Assembly: GCF_900496995.4 (NCBI RefSeq)
Contig: NC_044027.1
Coordinates: 9,448,743 to 9,512,742, forward strand
Source: Aquila chrysaetos chrysaetos
Lineage: Eukaryota; Chordata; Aves; Accipitriformes; Accipitridae
Direction of reading: 5' to 3'
Length of the DNA: 64,000 nucleotides
Shown piece after piece: positions 1 through 13,800 of this stretch; the stretch's first letter is position 1; every line of letters begins with the position of its first letter. The translations under genes and the position numbers were made by a program. The notes below the pieces were generated by a model. It was given only the letters and a program-made list of their open reading frames with translations, searched no databases and had not been told where the DNA came from.

Positions 1-3000
1 TTTTGCAAGACTTTACAAGTTGCAAAGGCCCCATAAGGAACCTAAAAACAATTAAAAAATAATTGTGTCAGACTTCTGAAGGTACTACCTTTGTAAGCAC
101 TTCTACAGTATCCACTTGTAAAGTGTGAATAATTAACTTCAATGAAAACGCAAATGATACTTAAAGTTACTGGCCCCTAGTTTTGGCCCAGGATGCCAGT
201 ACTTCCTGGTTAGCTTCCATTTGAACAGCTTGCAATGGCTCTCCACAATACAAGTGTTGTGCACAGCACAGAACAGACTGAGGTTTAGGCAGAAATCCAA
301 GTCTTGAGTGATTTAATATTCAATACGCAGATGACGCAAGAGTTCAGGCATATTTTCAGTTAGTCATCATACAAATATATTCTATGGTTTTGCAACCTCA
401 GCAAACACGCTGCAGTGGGCTAAGTGAGAAAGGTGAGCAACAGGCAGGACTGAGTGTCTCCATATGTGCTAGGCTCTGCAGGAGGGGGGCAGTCAGAAAA
501 GGGATATTGCAGCAAATTCAGCTGATGCCAGCCAAGGCTCTAAGCACCATGACCTGCTCTGCAGCATGGAACTGGCATTGGCCAAAGTGTTGTCCAGAGT
601 TAATTTTAACACCAAACTGATGGCTCGCTTTATTTATTGAAACTACAAAGGCTAAAGAGAAGACAAGCAAGACAGAGTTTTATGGTACCAATCCAGAAGG
701 AGCCACTGGGGATCCAAGACCAGCTGCAGCTATGAATGGAGCTGGCTCAGTGTGCATCTTCTGTCTGCCACCCTTTTACCCAGACTGGCTCGCAGACCAT
801 CCCACACAGCTCACAAACCTACACGCAAGATGCTGTTGGCTTCTGATCTTGGAACAAAACATCCCAAAGTCTCAGCAAAGCCATTTCATACTGCACAGCA
901 GACAGCTATCCTCTCCAGGATGGTCCAAAATCTCTCCCCAAAGAGCACTGCAATATCTATTAGGTTGTTTGGCAAAGGCATCCTGTGACAAAAGGTTACG
1001 CAGGTACCAACATGTTTTAGAAACACAGGACAATGAATAAAAACTGAAAGTGAAATAAAAACGGGCTTCTGCTTAACAGGATTGCCTGGCTGCCAGAATG
1101 AAAAGCTGTGTCTCCTCTGAAAGCCTGGCAATCTGTCACTAACCGCGCACACTCCAACAGACAGCTTGTTTCTAATTTAGTTGGCTGCCATAAAAGAAGC
1201 CAAGCTGGAAGTGAGAATTCCATCCTTAACCAACAGCCTGGAATCACGGATTTTCACTTATACAGAAAAATAAGCACAGGTGGCAGACTTTGTAGCTCTA
1301 ACATTAGAAACAGTCAGCTTTTGGCAACCAAATTCCCTTATGACTTGCTAAATTACGCCATGAGGTCCCAAACTAGGGTCCTACCAAGGTACTGGTGGAG
1401 GGTATGAGACCACTCTGCCCTTCCCATCTTGTCAAATGAAAAAGGACTCCCAGGACAAAAATGTTGTGGAAGCATCAGGTAGGACAGGCAATCTCCCACA
1501 AAAAAAAAGCAGAAGCAGCCTGTACCTGAAAGCCAGAGCTCAGCAGACATAGGAAGAAGCAGACCAGTAACAAGGCCATTTCTGTTTCAAGGCTCATAGA
1601 CGTGATACTAAATCTGATAGTTGGTAACAAGAAGCAGACAGAGGACTCAGATCTGTGAGCTAATACTGGAAGTTGTAGAGAACATACCTCTGAGAGTTCA
1701 CATTTGGATATGTCAAGAATGTCATCAGCACCAGCTTCTTTTGCCTGGAGAGAGAAGATACGCACCCAGAGAATTAGACCATGCAGAAATACATGGCCCC
1801 TTGCTGCATATTGACTAAACTACTCAACTGGCCCTTCCCTAGAAAATGCAATTACGGTTCTCTGCCACAGCTATGTAATTCAACGACGATGCTAGAAGCA
1901 AAGAGTGTGCTGCTACAACTGCAGCAAGCAAAAGCAACTGGGAAACCAAACTGCAGAAAAACCCTTTTGGTGCAATAACTTAATTTCTGCACAAAGAACC
2001 AAAGCACATCCTAATTCTGCAATTTTATCTGAGAGGATATGGAAAGGAAATGATGGGTTCTCAAGAGAGGTGCTTCCTAGGAACAACAGCAGTGCCATCC
2101 TAGCCTGTAAAGAGCCTGCTGTGCCATTGGCATGTCTCACCCAGCAGACCAACCTTCTTCTGAACTGTACACAGAAACCAAAGTAACCTACTATTGCCTT
2201 TTTCTCCCCTGGGACCTGCAGAGCCAGCTCTGCTGTGTAAGACAGAGCAAGGACTAACTGCTTCTGTACAAAAGTGGTTTTCCATATTCAAATCAACTAC
2301 ATCCAATGCCATTGCTAACTGCAATGACACTGGACAAAACTCACTGTAAGCAGCATTGCATCTCTGGAATTATTTTCTTAAATAAAAGGTACTGCATGAG
2401 GCAATAAAACCCGCTTGTGTTAGTGCCTCTGTTAAGTCTTCAGAACTGGATATCTGACCCCAAACTAAGCATGTGCAATACAGAACTAATCCTAGAACAG
2501 ACAGAATAAGCTATCCTCCCCAGCCCCTCAGGTGCAGAACAGAAATCCTCCAACTGAATAAATTAATTATGGGTACATAACAAAGCCTTGCTTTCCAAAA
2601 TACCTTACAGACATCCAACAGGCATAATTTTGTCACTTTTAAAATGCAGGTGCCTCTGGGGTAGAGTACAGCAGTTCACCTATGCCAGCACTGGTCCACA
2701 GCTCCTACAGCAGAATAGGTGAAATAATTCAAAAGAAGATTGCTTTCAGAAAGCCAACTTTAAATCTGTGACTGCTGTAAGGCAGGTAGTTCTGCCAACC
2801 TCGCTGGCATGACAGCAACCCGCTGAGGATCTACCCCAGAAGATCCTGGCCAAATCCTAGTCCAGGAAAACAAACAGCAGCATCTAACAAGTTAATCCTC
2901 TGATTGATAGGAAGAAACAAAATAACAATGAGAAGCAAAAGAGGGGCACAAGGAAAGCCAGTTATGATGGGAAAGGGGATGTCACAGGTTCTTTGGCAGG

Positions 3001-3402
3001 AAAAGCAAACTAGGAGATCTGTAAGAGTGAAGGGGCATGGAGGAGAAAGGCGGGATGGGGTCCCACATGCAGGCTGGCAGGTGGTGTGGGGTGGAGGATG
3101 TTACGTGGAAACACAGCAGCAGAGAGGGATGGAAGTGGCACGAAGGGGACCTGTGGATGGGAGGGCAAAGGGAGATGGGGAAAGCAGGAATTCTCTGATG
3201 TACGTTAGGAAGATGACCTGCTGTCTTGGTGAGATCAGTAACATGATTATTGGTAAAGCAGGGGACATACCAATTCACCTGGCATCCAGGACTGGACACA
3301 GAGAACGGAAAAGACCTCGGCATTGCTTACCAGGCACATTTGGTATTCAAGGCGCTTCCGAGCATCATCGCTGGGTTTCTTCTTACGGAAGAAGAGTGGC
3401 AT
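1..3402 (-). CDS. LRSAM1: LRSAM1, E3 ubiquitin-protein ligase, 5' coding exons (partial)
   Basis: Three coding exons on the minus strand: 3402-3331 (start codon at 3402-3400, 24 codons, [20 protein letters not shown]...), 1744-1688 (19 codons, [19 protein letters not shown]) and 41-1 ([14 protein letters not shown], cut by the window edge). Both complete exons have GT donors (3330 and 1687 downward). The acceptors before exons 2 and 3 are AG, and all joins are in phase 0. The residues match the N-terminus of vertebrate LRSAM1 almost exactly (human has IPFGAF where this has VPYGAF). The known protein, about 720 aa, is a cytosolic RING E3 ligase with N-terminal leucine-rich repeats, coiled coils, a SAM domain and a C-terminal RING. 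It ubiquitinates TSG101 and intracellular bacteria. Only the segment before and just entering the repeats is here; SAM and RING lie left of the window. The non-coding first exon is probably at about 7.86 kb, beside RPL12. Confidence 0.95.
42..1687 (-). other. LRSAM1 intron between coding exons 2 and 3
   Basis: A 1.65 kb intron on the minus strand, with GT at 1687-1686 and AG at 43-42. Open frames inside it (for example at 384-620 and 732-1040) have no recognisable protein and lack splice context. I see no repeat or RNA that I can name. Confidence 0.8.
1745..3330 (-). other. LRSAM1 intron between coding exons 1 and 2
   Basis: A 1.59 kb intron. Its right part (about 2,930-3,240) is purine- and G-rich on the plus strand, which opens a long plus-strand frame by composition alone. 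That frame also crosses the real minus-strand coding exon at 3331-3402. No named repeat is recognised. Confidence 0.75.
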
Positions 3403-6400
3403 CTTTAGTTATGACTTATGGTCAAAGCTCTGTCTCAGTGGCACAAATGATCAGCGTAAATAAAGGCAGAGGGCTTCTGGAGTATGCGTTTGCTGGGGAG
3501 CCTGGACTACAGAACTGTGCTCTAATAAGTGGGGAAAAAAAAAGAAAAAACTCACTGTCTCAGCAATTGCCTTTGTTTAAGCCCTTCTCTGGCTTGATCA
3601 AACAGGTAGATTCCAGCACACCTCCACAGTGGAAGTGTTAACACGAGCTGCAAAAGCAGTGCTGTGTCTCTGAGATGGGTTGATTGTCTTGGTCATCCCT
3701 GTGCAAGATAAATTAAGCCAAGCTGGAACATCTACAGAGAAAGGCTATTGAGTGATCACGAAAACACAGGGTCCACCCTACAACAGAAACTAAAAAAGCT
3801 GTAACCGTATCAGGAGATCAAGCACCGGGGGCAAAACCCAAACTATTTAAACTCAGAGATAATTCTGGCACAATAACAAGCAACTGTAAAATGTTCTAGA
3901 GTAAAGCTAGGCTAGAAATGTGAAAAACTCCTAATCTTGAGAGCAACACAGCTGCCTTCCCCTTCCAGGGCAGGTGAGAATAAACAAGACCCCAGTGCAG
4001 TTCAAAATACAGACAACTGTTTGCAAGGGGCTTGTTGACTACTGAGTACAGCAGAGCCTCCTCTGGCACGTCACACAGCCAGTCCCAGCTGCTTCCCAGG
4101 ATGTCATGGGGACCCCAGACAGACACCAGAATCAGGATGCCCAAGCTAAACTTTGCTTCTCAGCTTTAGGGGTTGTCTCAACAAAACATGTGATTCATTT
4201 GCTTTCTAGGCAGAAGCAGAGTCACACAGGAATATTGTCCCCATTTTAGTCACACAATCTGATGAAAAGATTCTTCTTAAACACCTAATAGCTTAAAGTC
4301 AGATTTTTAACAGGCTTATAAAACCAAATCAATTTACAATAGTCTAATAACTGCCTACAAACCCAAAAGACCCTAACTTCAGAAAAACTCTGACTACAAA
4401 CCAGAGCCCAATGCTGCTGCCCCAGCCGTGTGGCAGAGTGAGCTATCTGCGGCAACCCCCCCAGCACTTAGGAGCTTCTCCCAGGTTGTGTGTCTCCAGG
4501 TCAGATTGCCATACTCCATCCTGGGCTTACAGGGCAGCCAGATCTTCACCAAAATGGTTGTTCCAGGTCACTACAGGACCAAGAGCTGGAGAATGTTTTT
4601 CTGTTAATTCAACTGGACTGGATGCAAAGACACCAGCTGATTCAAGTGTAAAAGGAAGAGAAGCTGAATCAGAGAGAGGAAAGAGTAGATCACAGTAAGA
4701 TGCCTCATGAAATCATAACTGGAGGTGAGTGAAGGGGTAACACAAACCAGAGTCAGTTCTGGAAGAGGACTGAACCAGCAGGGGATAAAAAGGGAGTGTG
4801 TTGGCGGATTTTGTGGGGAGGGCAGAAAGCTAAGGCTGGACAAGAAATGGGGAGACCAGCTGGTAATTAGATGGGTACCAGTTAGGATGCTGGGAAAAGA
4901 GGGACAGGGACCAGCTAAGCAATACAATCAAGGAGGAAAAGGGGTTCATCTGAGGCTGCATGAGAGCAGGGGGCAATGCAGAAAGAGTCCAAGTTAGGGC
5001 TGCTGGTGAACAAGGGCTCACAAAGGGAGCTGATGCAAGCAGGACTGAATTTGGCTTGGTGGTAAGACCAGGATAAGATGAGAGAAGAGCAGAAGAGCAA
5101 CAGAGACCCCAAAAGGGGTAGGCTTGAGCTGGCTGGCCAAGAAGCCTTGGAGTACACAAGGAACCTAAGGAACCATGATCAGCACTGCCCAGCAAAGAAG
5201 GTGCGCCCAGCAGGACCTACAGCTGCCAAAAGTGCAAATTGAGATACACGCTATGAAGCTTGCACTGGAAGTTTCACTTTGCAATGACTTTTTTAAACAT
5301 TGTTTTAATAGGCAATTTAAAAAAAAATACGGAAGAGTCAAAACTTCACCAGTTCACCAGTAAATGCACAGCTATACAATGCAGTTAATTTAGTGCTCAG
5401 TGAAGCTCATGTGTTGTACATAAAAAAGATGGTTCTCTGCCAGCTGTGTCTACACATTGGTCTTAAACTATACTGAAAAGCACGTACCCACAGGATACAG
5501 CCAGAGGTGTTCCTTGCACATGGAGATCTCTGCCAAAAACTAAACAGAGCTTTATGTAGATAAATCCTTAGTGTGAAACCAAAATATAACTTCAGTCTAA
5601 ATGCATCCAAGCAGCTACCCTTCATTTCACTCCAGAAACAAGGAGGCAAGGATGTCCAGTTTCACTGTACTGCTGTCATACCACTCTAGTAGAACAAGCT
5701 ACGAGACACAGCAGAAGGCTACAAATTTTGAAGCAGAAGGCTACAAAATTTGTGGCTACAAATAAACTCATTCTGTGCATTAGAATCAAACTCTCAACAG
5801 TTCCATGGCTCTTTCCCTGCCATCCTACTTTGCTGTCTTTTTAACAAGTTCAGACTACTGAAATGCCCCTCAGACTTACCCACCCCCAGGAAGGGAGGCA
5901 AGAGCAAAAATTCAGGAGATTAAGCAAGAAGGGATGTTCATTGTCAGTAAGCAAGGGTCAGACATCACAGAGAGAAACTAAAGAAGGAAATTTAAAGGTG
6001 AGAAACCAGAAGGACAAGAGTGCCTGAAGCAAGATATCCGTAACATTGCTGAACATGTTGAACTCTTTGCTAAGGACTTATGCATCCCCTTGTCCTGTCT
6101 CACCTTCCTCTATTACAGCTAGATATTATTAGTCATGTGGATATTGGAAAATCATTATTTAATTTTCACCCAAGAAAACACATAGACATGAAGGCTGAAG
6201 GACAGGCAGTTGAACAGGAAAAGAGTTGTATCAGGGGTCAAAAGATGTAGGATCAGAGACTTGTTAAATGGATTGAACAGCCTTTTAAATGTCAAAACTT
6301 GCCTTAGTGAGAAGACACGTCAAACCTGCAAAGAGCAAAGCTGTGCCTCTCTTTGTGACATTGCCTTTGTGTGCTTTGCTGACCGCCATCAATTTTAAGT

Positions 6401-7859
6401 GAGACTAGCACACAGCAGTCAATAACAAGAAGGGCCTTTGGCATGCGACCATATTTTATATGACGTAATTTTTATTTCTTACGTTATTGAAAGAACTATC
6501 TGTGAGTGCCTGGGACAGTACCCACTCTGCACTAAGTGAGCATCGATGAATTGCAAATCCCATGTCCCCACAGATGCCAGTGGTTCGTCTTTGCAGGAAC
6601 CTGCTCTGCCTGCCTAAGCAGCAGCAACATACACACAGGGAGAGAAAGGGCAAGGGAACGTCCACTGTGTGTTTTACAGCCTGCAGCTGTTTGGATGCTG
6701 AGAGTAAAATAAAACAAACCCCTAATTTTGCAAACAAATGTAATCAAAACGAAACAGCAATGTAGCTATATAAAAAGACCCAAACCCCAATTTTTAAAGC
6801 ATTCTGGACATCATAAATATGGCACAGCACTGTAGCAGACAAGATGGGGGTATGGAAAGAAAAGAGATTTTATTTTCTCTGGGAAAACATGCTCAGGAGC
6901 ACAGCAATGCAGCAGTGAGCCAGCATCTGGATCTGAGCGGGGCTCCTGCAGAGATGCCACCTAGTCATGAAGGACAGAGCCGTCACCAGACATCTCTCAG
7001 GCAGCAGGTCTTGCTCACTGAGAGGAAGGTTATCAGGCAACTAGCAGTGGTAGCAGCAAGCACTGCAGCCCAACACGCACTGGAACAAGATTCAGGAAGG
7101 AGACGGAAGGCGAACTGCAGCTTTGTAACTTGCTCTCCCACGGCACGTTTGCTCTCTATGCTGGAGAGCTGTCATGACAGTTGTACCACCCCCTGTAATA
7201 ACAAGGCTCTGCTTGATCCTGTCAAGGACCTCCACTGGCAATGCCTGAAACAAATCTCTCTTCTTCACCAGCTCCAGCTCTGCCTCTCAGTCCTCTCTCT
7301 CCCTTATTGTCACTATTCTCTTCTTCTTCTTCTCTTTAGGGATTCCCTGCAGTGTCCCCCTCCCAGGCTTCACACAGCTTCCAAAGGCTATCTTTCTCGG
7401 TTCTCCTCTTCTTTACTCTTTTATCAGCCAGAATGGAGCCGTTCTGTGCCTGAAGGCCTGAGCGCTGCCAGCACCGGCCCCGACACCTGAGGAAAGCAGC
7501 AACAATGAGCGAGGGCAGCGTCTCCTGCCGCGACCAACACACCCGCAGCTTCGGGCACCACCTGCTCCCTTCTGCGGAGGCAGCAGAAGCGCCTGCACGG
7601 TGCCCTGCGCCTTTGCTCGCCCTCGCCCCTCTGAGGAGCCCGGGCGCAGCCTGAGGGATCTCACACCCACACGGAGCCTCGGACCCCCGGGAGGGGCAGA
7701 GGTCGCCGCCGATCCGCCGCGAAACCCGGCCCCGCCAGGCCCCACGTCTCCGCGCTGAGGGGAGAAGAGCCCCGCACACGCTACCGAGGCCCCGGGGGCC
7801 GATCCCCCGCCCATACGCCCCCCCCCCCCCCGCCTCCGGCCCGGCCGAGCCTGGCTCAC
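3403..7859 (-). other. LRSAM1 5' untranslated region and first intron(s)
   Basis: This 4.5 kb lies between the start-codon exon and the promoter exon of LRSAM1. It should hold one or more introns and perhaps non-coding exons, which I cannot place. A G/A-rich stretch at about 4,640-5,160 and a pyrimidine-rich stretch at about 7,250-7,420 create long but unconvincing open frames. No protein, RNA or transposon is recognised. Confidence 0.6.
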
Positions 7860-8214
7860 CGCTCCCCGCCGCCATGATGCGACACCTCCCCTCCCGCCCC
7901 CTCCAAGGGTCACGTGATCTCCCGGCCACGGGGACCATAGAGAGAAGGGGCCAGAGCGCCTCGCTCCGACCATGGAGTTCTGCGCAGCGTCCCGCAGCCC
8001 TCGTGCGCCCCCAGGCGGGTAGGCTGCCCGCCCCGCCCACTGCCCACACCGGCGACGCGCGGCGGCGGAGGCGGGGCGCGCGCGGCTCCGCCCTCTCGCG
8101 AGATCTCGGCCGCTATATCCGGTGCCCGCGCATCACCCCTCCCCTTTTCCCGCCCGCCTGCCGCCAGGCCGTCGCGCGCTCCATCCGCCGCCATCCGCCC
8201 CCGGCGCCGCCGCC
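7860..8214. promoter_or_regulatory. Shared bidirectional CpG-island promoter of LRSAM1 (left) and RPL12 (right)
   Basis: GC-rich DNA separates the two divergent genes. On the minus strand, GGGGAGCG followed by gtgagc places a splice donor at 7859-7858, so a non-coding LRSAM1 first exon probably ends at 7860. A perfect CACGTG E-box lies at 7911-7916 within GTCACGTGAT. A perfect TCTCGCGAGA palindrome, typical of TATA-less housekeeping promoters, lies at 8094-8103. A pyrimidine tract at 8141-8150 (ccccttttcc) is a good 5'TOP start site for RPL12, near 8144. Transcription starts are inferred. The same head-to-head pair exists in human. Confidence 0.75.
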
Positions 8215-10817
<2,603 letters not shown>

Positions 10818-10880
10818 GACTGCAGAAAAGAAGTTGCCCTATGAAGGCTCCTTAAGTTTTTTGTAGCACCTTAAATACTT

Positions 10881-10886
10881 AATAAA
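10881..10886 (+). terminator. RPL12 polyadenylation signal AATAAA
   Basis: A canonical AATAAA lies 64 bases after the RPL12 stop, followed by a TG-rich stretch (gttgtctgcaacagtgttg). This gives the short 3' UTR normal for ribosomal protein genes. Confidence 0.9.
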
Positions 10887-10899
10887 GACCCAGTTGTCT

Positions 10900-13800
10900 G
10901 CAACAGTGTTGCTGGCTTAATTTGTCCTTGTCCCATGCTGCATGAATAGTGGATTTTGGCTGGGGACCACCTGCCCTCTGTGTCAACCAAAGTGATGGTT
11001 CTTACACAAACTTCTAAGTCAGAAGATGCTTCTTTCCCATTTGCTGCCCTGAAATCATTTGCTTGCAGCAACACTGAGTTCAGAGAAGTGGAGCTGCATC
11101 AAGCCAGCACTCCAGTAAAGAGCAAACATTGCTAACTTGTGGTGTCTCTTCTTGCCAGTGCCACCTGTGCAGCTCAGAGCTGCAGGTGTTGCCCTTCATT
11201 AGGGCAAGTGCTGGAGTAACAGGTCTGGCTTCCTCTGAACCACTACAGCCAGGACACAAACACATACTGAGGCTTGAAAATAATTTTGGAGGCTGCCTGG
11301 CTCTTAACCCTGTGCTAGAGTAGCTGCATGTGCTTGTGGGATGGAAGAGCTCTGACTAGTCCCTGTTTGAAATGAAATCCAAGGTGTGGCTGTTCAGTCA
11401 GCATTCCCAGGGACCACAGGAGCCAGGCAAAAATAGCTTTGTATGCCTGGCAGTATGTAGCTTGGCCTTGCCTCTAGCCCATTATTGCCAGGAGGAACCT
11501 CTGGCCTAGGTGGCATTGTGGGTTTTCTGTAGAACAAATCAGATTCTTTGCTGCTCAGCTTTTTCTCTTGCCTTGAAGCAGATGACATTGTGGATTTTCT
11601 TCTGGTGACCAGGACAAGCACGCACATTCTAGTTCTTGAGCTGAATTTGTTTTGTGCTTTATTTCATCACTGAAGAGGAGCAAGTCTGTTGATTGCGAGT
11701 GAAATCCTGTGGTCCTCTCTGCTTCAGAGAGTTGTAAAGGGCCCAGTCTCATGTTTCTTGGGTCTCCTGATTCCTTGAATGGTGATACTGAGGGAGCTGG
11801 GTAAGCAAGCCCTATAGCCCCTCTCTACATTGTATGTTCCAGGTCCTGGTGTATTCTCTGAAAGAAAAAGAAGCTGTTTAAATGTTGGTGTTTCCCTGTG
11901 CATGAGCATTCTGTAAATCCAGTGCTACTGCTTGTTAAGGAACGGATCCTAAAACCTGGCTGAGCCACAAAACTTGTGTTTAGCAGTGAATATTCTGGCT
12001 GTTTCTGCTAGTAACTGCACCCTGCAGGAGTGCCAACTTAACCTGCTGATGAAGAACTGCTGCCCTTCAACAATAGACTTTGTACCATGGTGGTACAGCT
12101 GGGGAGTGTGGATAGAACCAAAGATCCTGGGGAAACTGTTCTGTTTCCAGCAAAGGCTGGATTTTCCCTTGGGGTAGCACAGCGCAAGGGTTGATGTCTA
12201 GTCTTTCAGGCTGTGGAAAGCTGTATTAGAAGTGAAGTGAAATTACCCTGGTAATAAGAATGCTTTAGCTGACTCTGAGGTATTACTAAAAGCCCTATTA
12301 ACAGCAGCATTATGATTGCAGTTTACTTCAGCCCTAACAGAGCGTCCTGGAAAAAAAAAGTTATGAATGTTAATTTAGGTCCATTTTTCCAAAGGGAAAG
12401 GGGATCAAATTCTTCCCAAGATGCTGAGCTGTATGAGCCTTGGTCTCAAAAAAATGTTCTGCAAGATATGTTTTCCTCCTCTGCAAAGTGTTGACAGTAC
12501 TCCATTAACTTTTTGCTTGTCAGTGTCTCTTCAGTTTTGCAAGTAACTCTCAAAGTTATTCTTACAGGGTACTTACAGCCCTGGAGGAAAACTTCCTGGC
12601 TGGAGCTCTGCTATAGCGAGCAGGATGCTAAAGTGGTGTGCATTGCAGGAAAAAATAGTTCTGCTACTGCTTCTAAGGGTGTTCAGGAGAGAGTGTGGTA
12701 TATGCACTAGCTGGGCTGCTAAAATTTGTTGAATGGGGCCTGGATTATTTACCAGGATCTGCCCGAGTCATTTGTAGGAAGGAGCCAGTGCAGCAGGAGG
12801 GTTGGCTGCAGTGGGGAATTGTCTGCTGCTGTGTCGGACACGCCAGGTGCTGACTGAGCTGGAGCCTCTGTAAAAAGGAAAACTTGAGTCTCCAAATAAA
12901 TTCCATCCCAAACTGAATGGGAGGAGGTGTGCACCTGTAGTGTTTATTTCTAAAGTATAGGCAAGTATACTTGCCTATAATGTGGTGTTTTCCAGTATAC
13001 AAGGCACTGCAGTTCCTAAGCAGCTGCACTTGAAGGCTGCTTAGGTGCAGAGCAATTGTGAGCTGGTTTGGTGAAACTAAACCTTTGTGTTTGCTCTAGC
13101 TTAAGCCAGGAGCGTGGCTTGGGCCAAGTCTTCAGTGCTGCCTCTCAGCACGCAGCAGAGTCATGCCCTAGGAATGTATCTTGTACTGCTTGTGAAGCAT
13201 AAAATGTATATTGTGTCTGCAGTGGGAGCTTCAGAAATCACCTGTATGTGCACATGGTTTAGCAACAAACTGCTGCTTGACAAGACTTCAATTTCCTATG
13301 TGCTCTGCTTCTGTTAAAGTACCTACTAGTGAAGCAGGTAAAACTTTATGAAGGTGGACCCTGGGAAAGGAGAAGTCTCCTAGCCTGTTCTTGCAAGATC
13401 CAAAAAGCCAGGTCAGCATCAAGGCCAGCCAAAAGAAACTGCGAATCACATCTGTTTTCCACCATGGTCCTGCTGCCTGAAATGTTTAATGAAGCAACAA
13501 CTCTGTAATTTTGCATTGAGCTCATGGGCAGAAGGGAGTTGCCAGGATCTTTGGAGAACGACTGGGCTGGCAGTTTAGCAGAGGGTGAGTGACTGCTGGA
13601 GGGGGGATGTGCGGGTGGAGGAGTTTGGGCTGACCGGTGCATTTACGATTTCTGAGAAGATCCACTTTTGTCCTTTGTTCCCTGATGAAATGTGGGTACA
13701 TTGCCCCGGTGACTTGAGGGCCACGGAGATTGAAGACTGGCTGTAATGAAATAGGGAAAGACATGACAAAAAAATTAGTTTTTCTCAAATCAAATGCAGA

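Noticed and set aside
2904-3641. 245-codon plus-strand open frame
   Set aside because: It overlaps the real LRSAM1 start exon on the opposite strand, is driven by purine-rich composition and shows no recognisable domain.
6819-7490. 223-codon plus-strand open frame near the LRSAM1 promoter
   Set aside because: The composition changes halfway from polar to Leu/Ser-rich, following a pyrimidine tract. There is no family resemblance, and it lies in the LRSAM1 5' region on the wrong strand.
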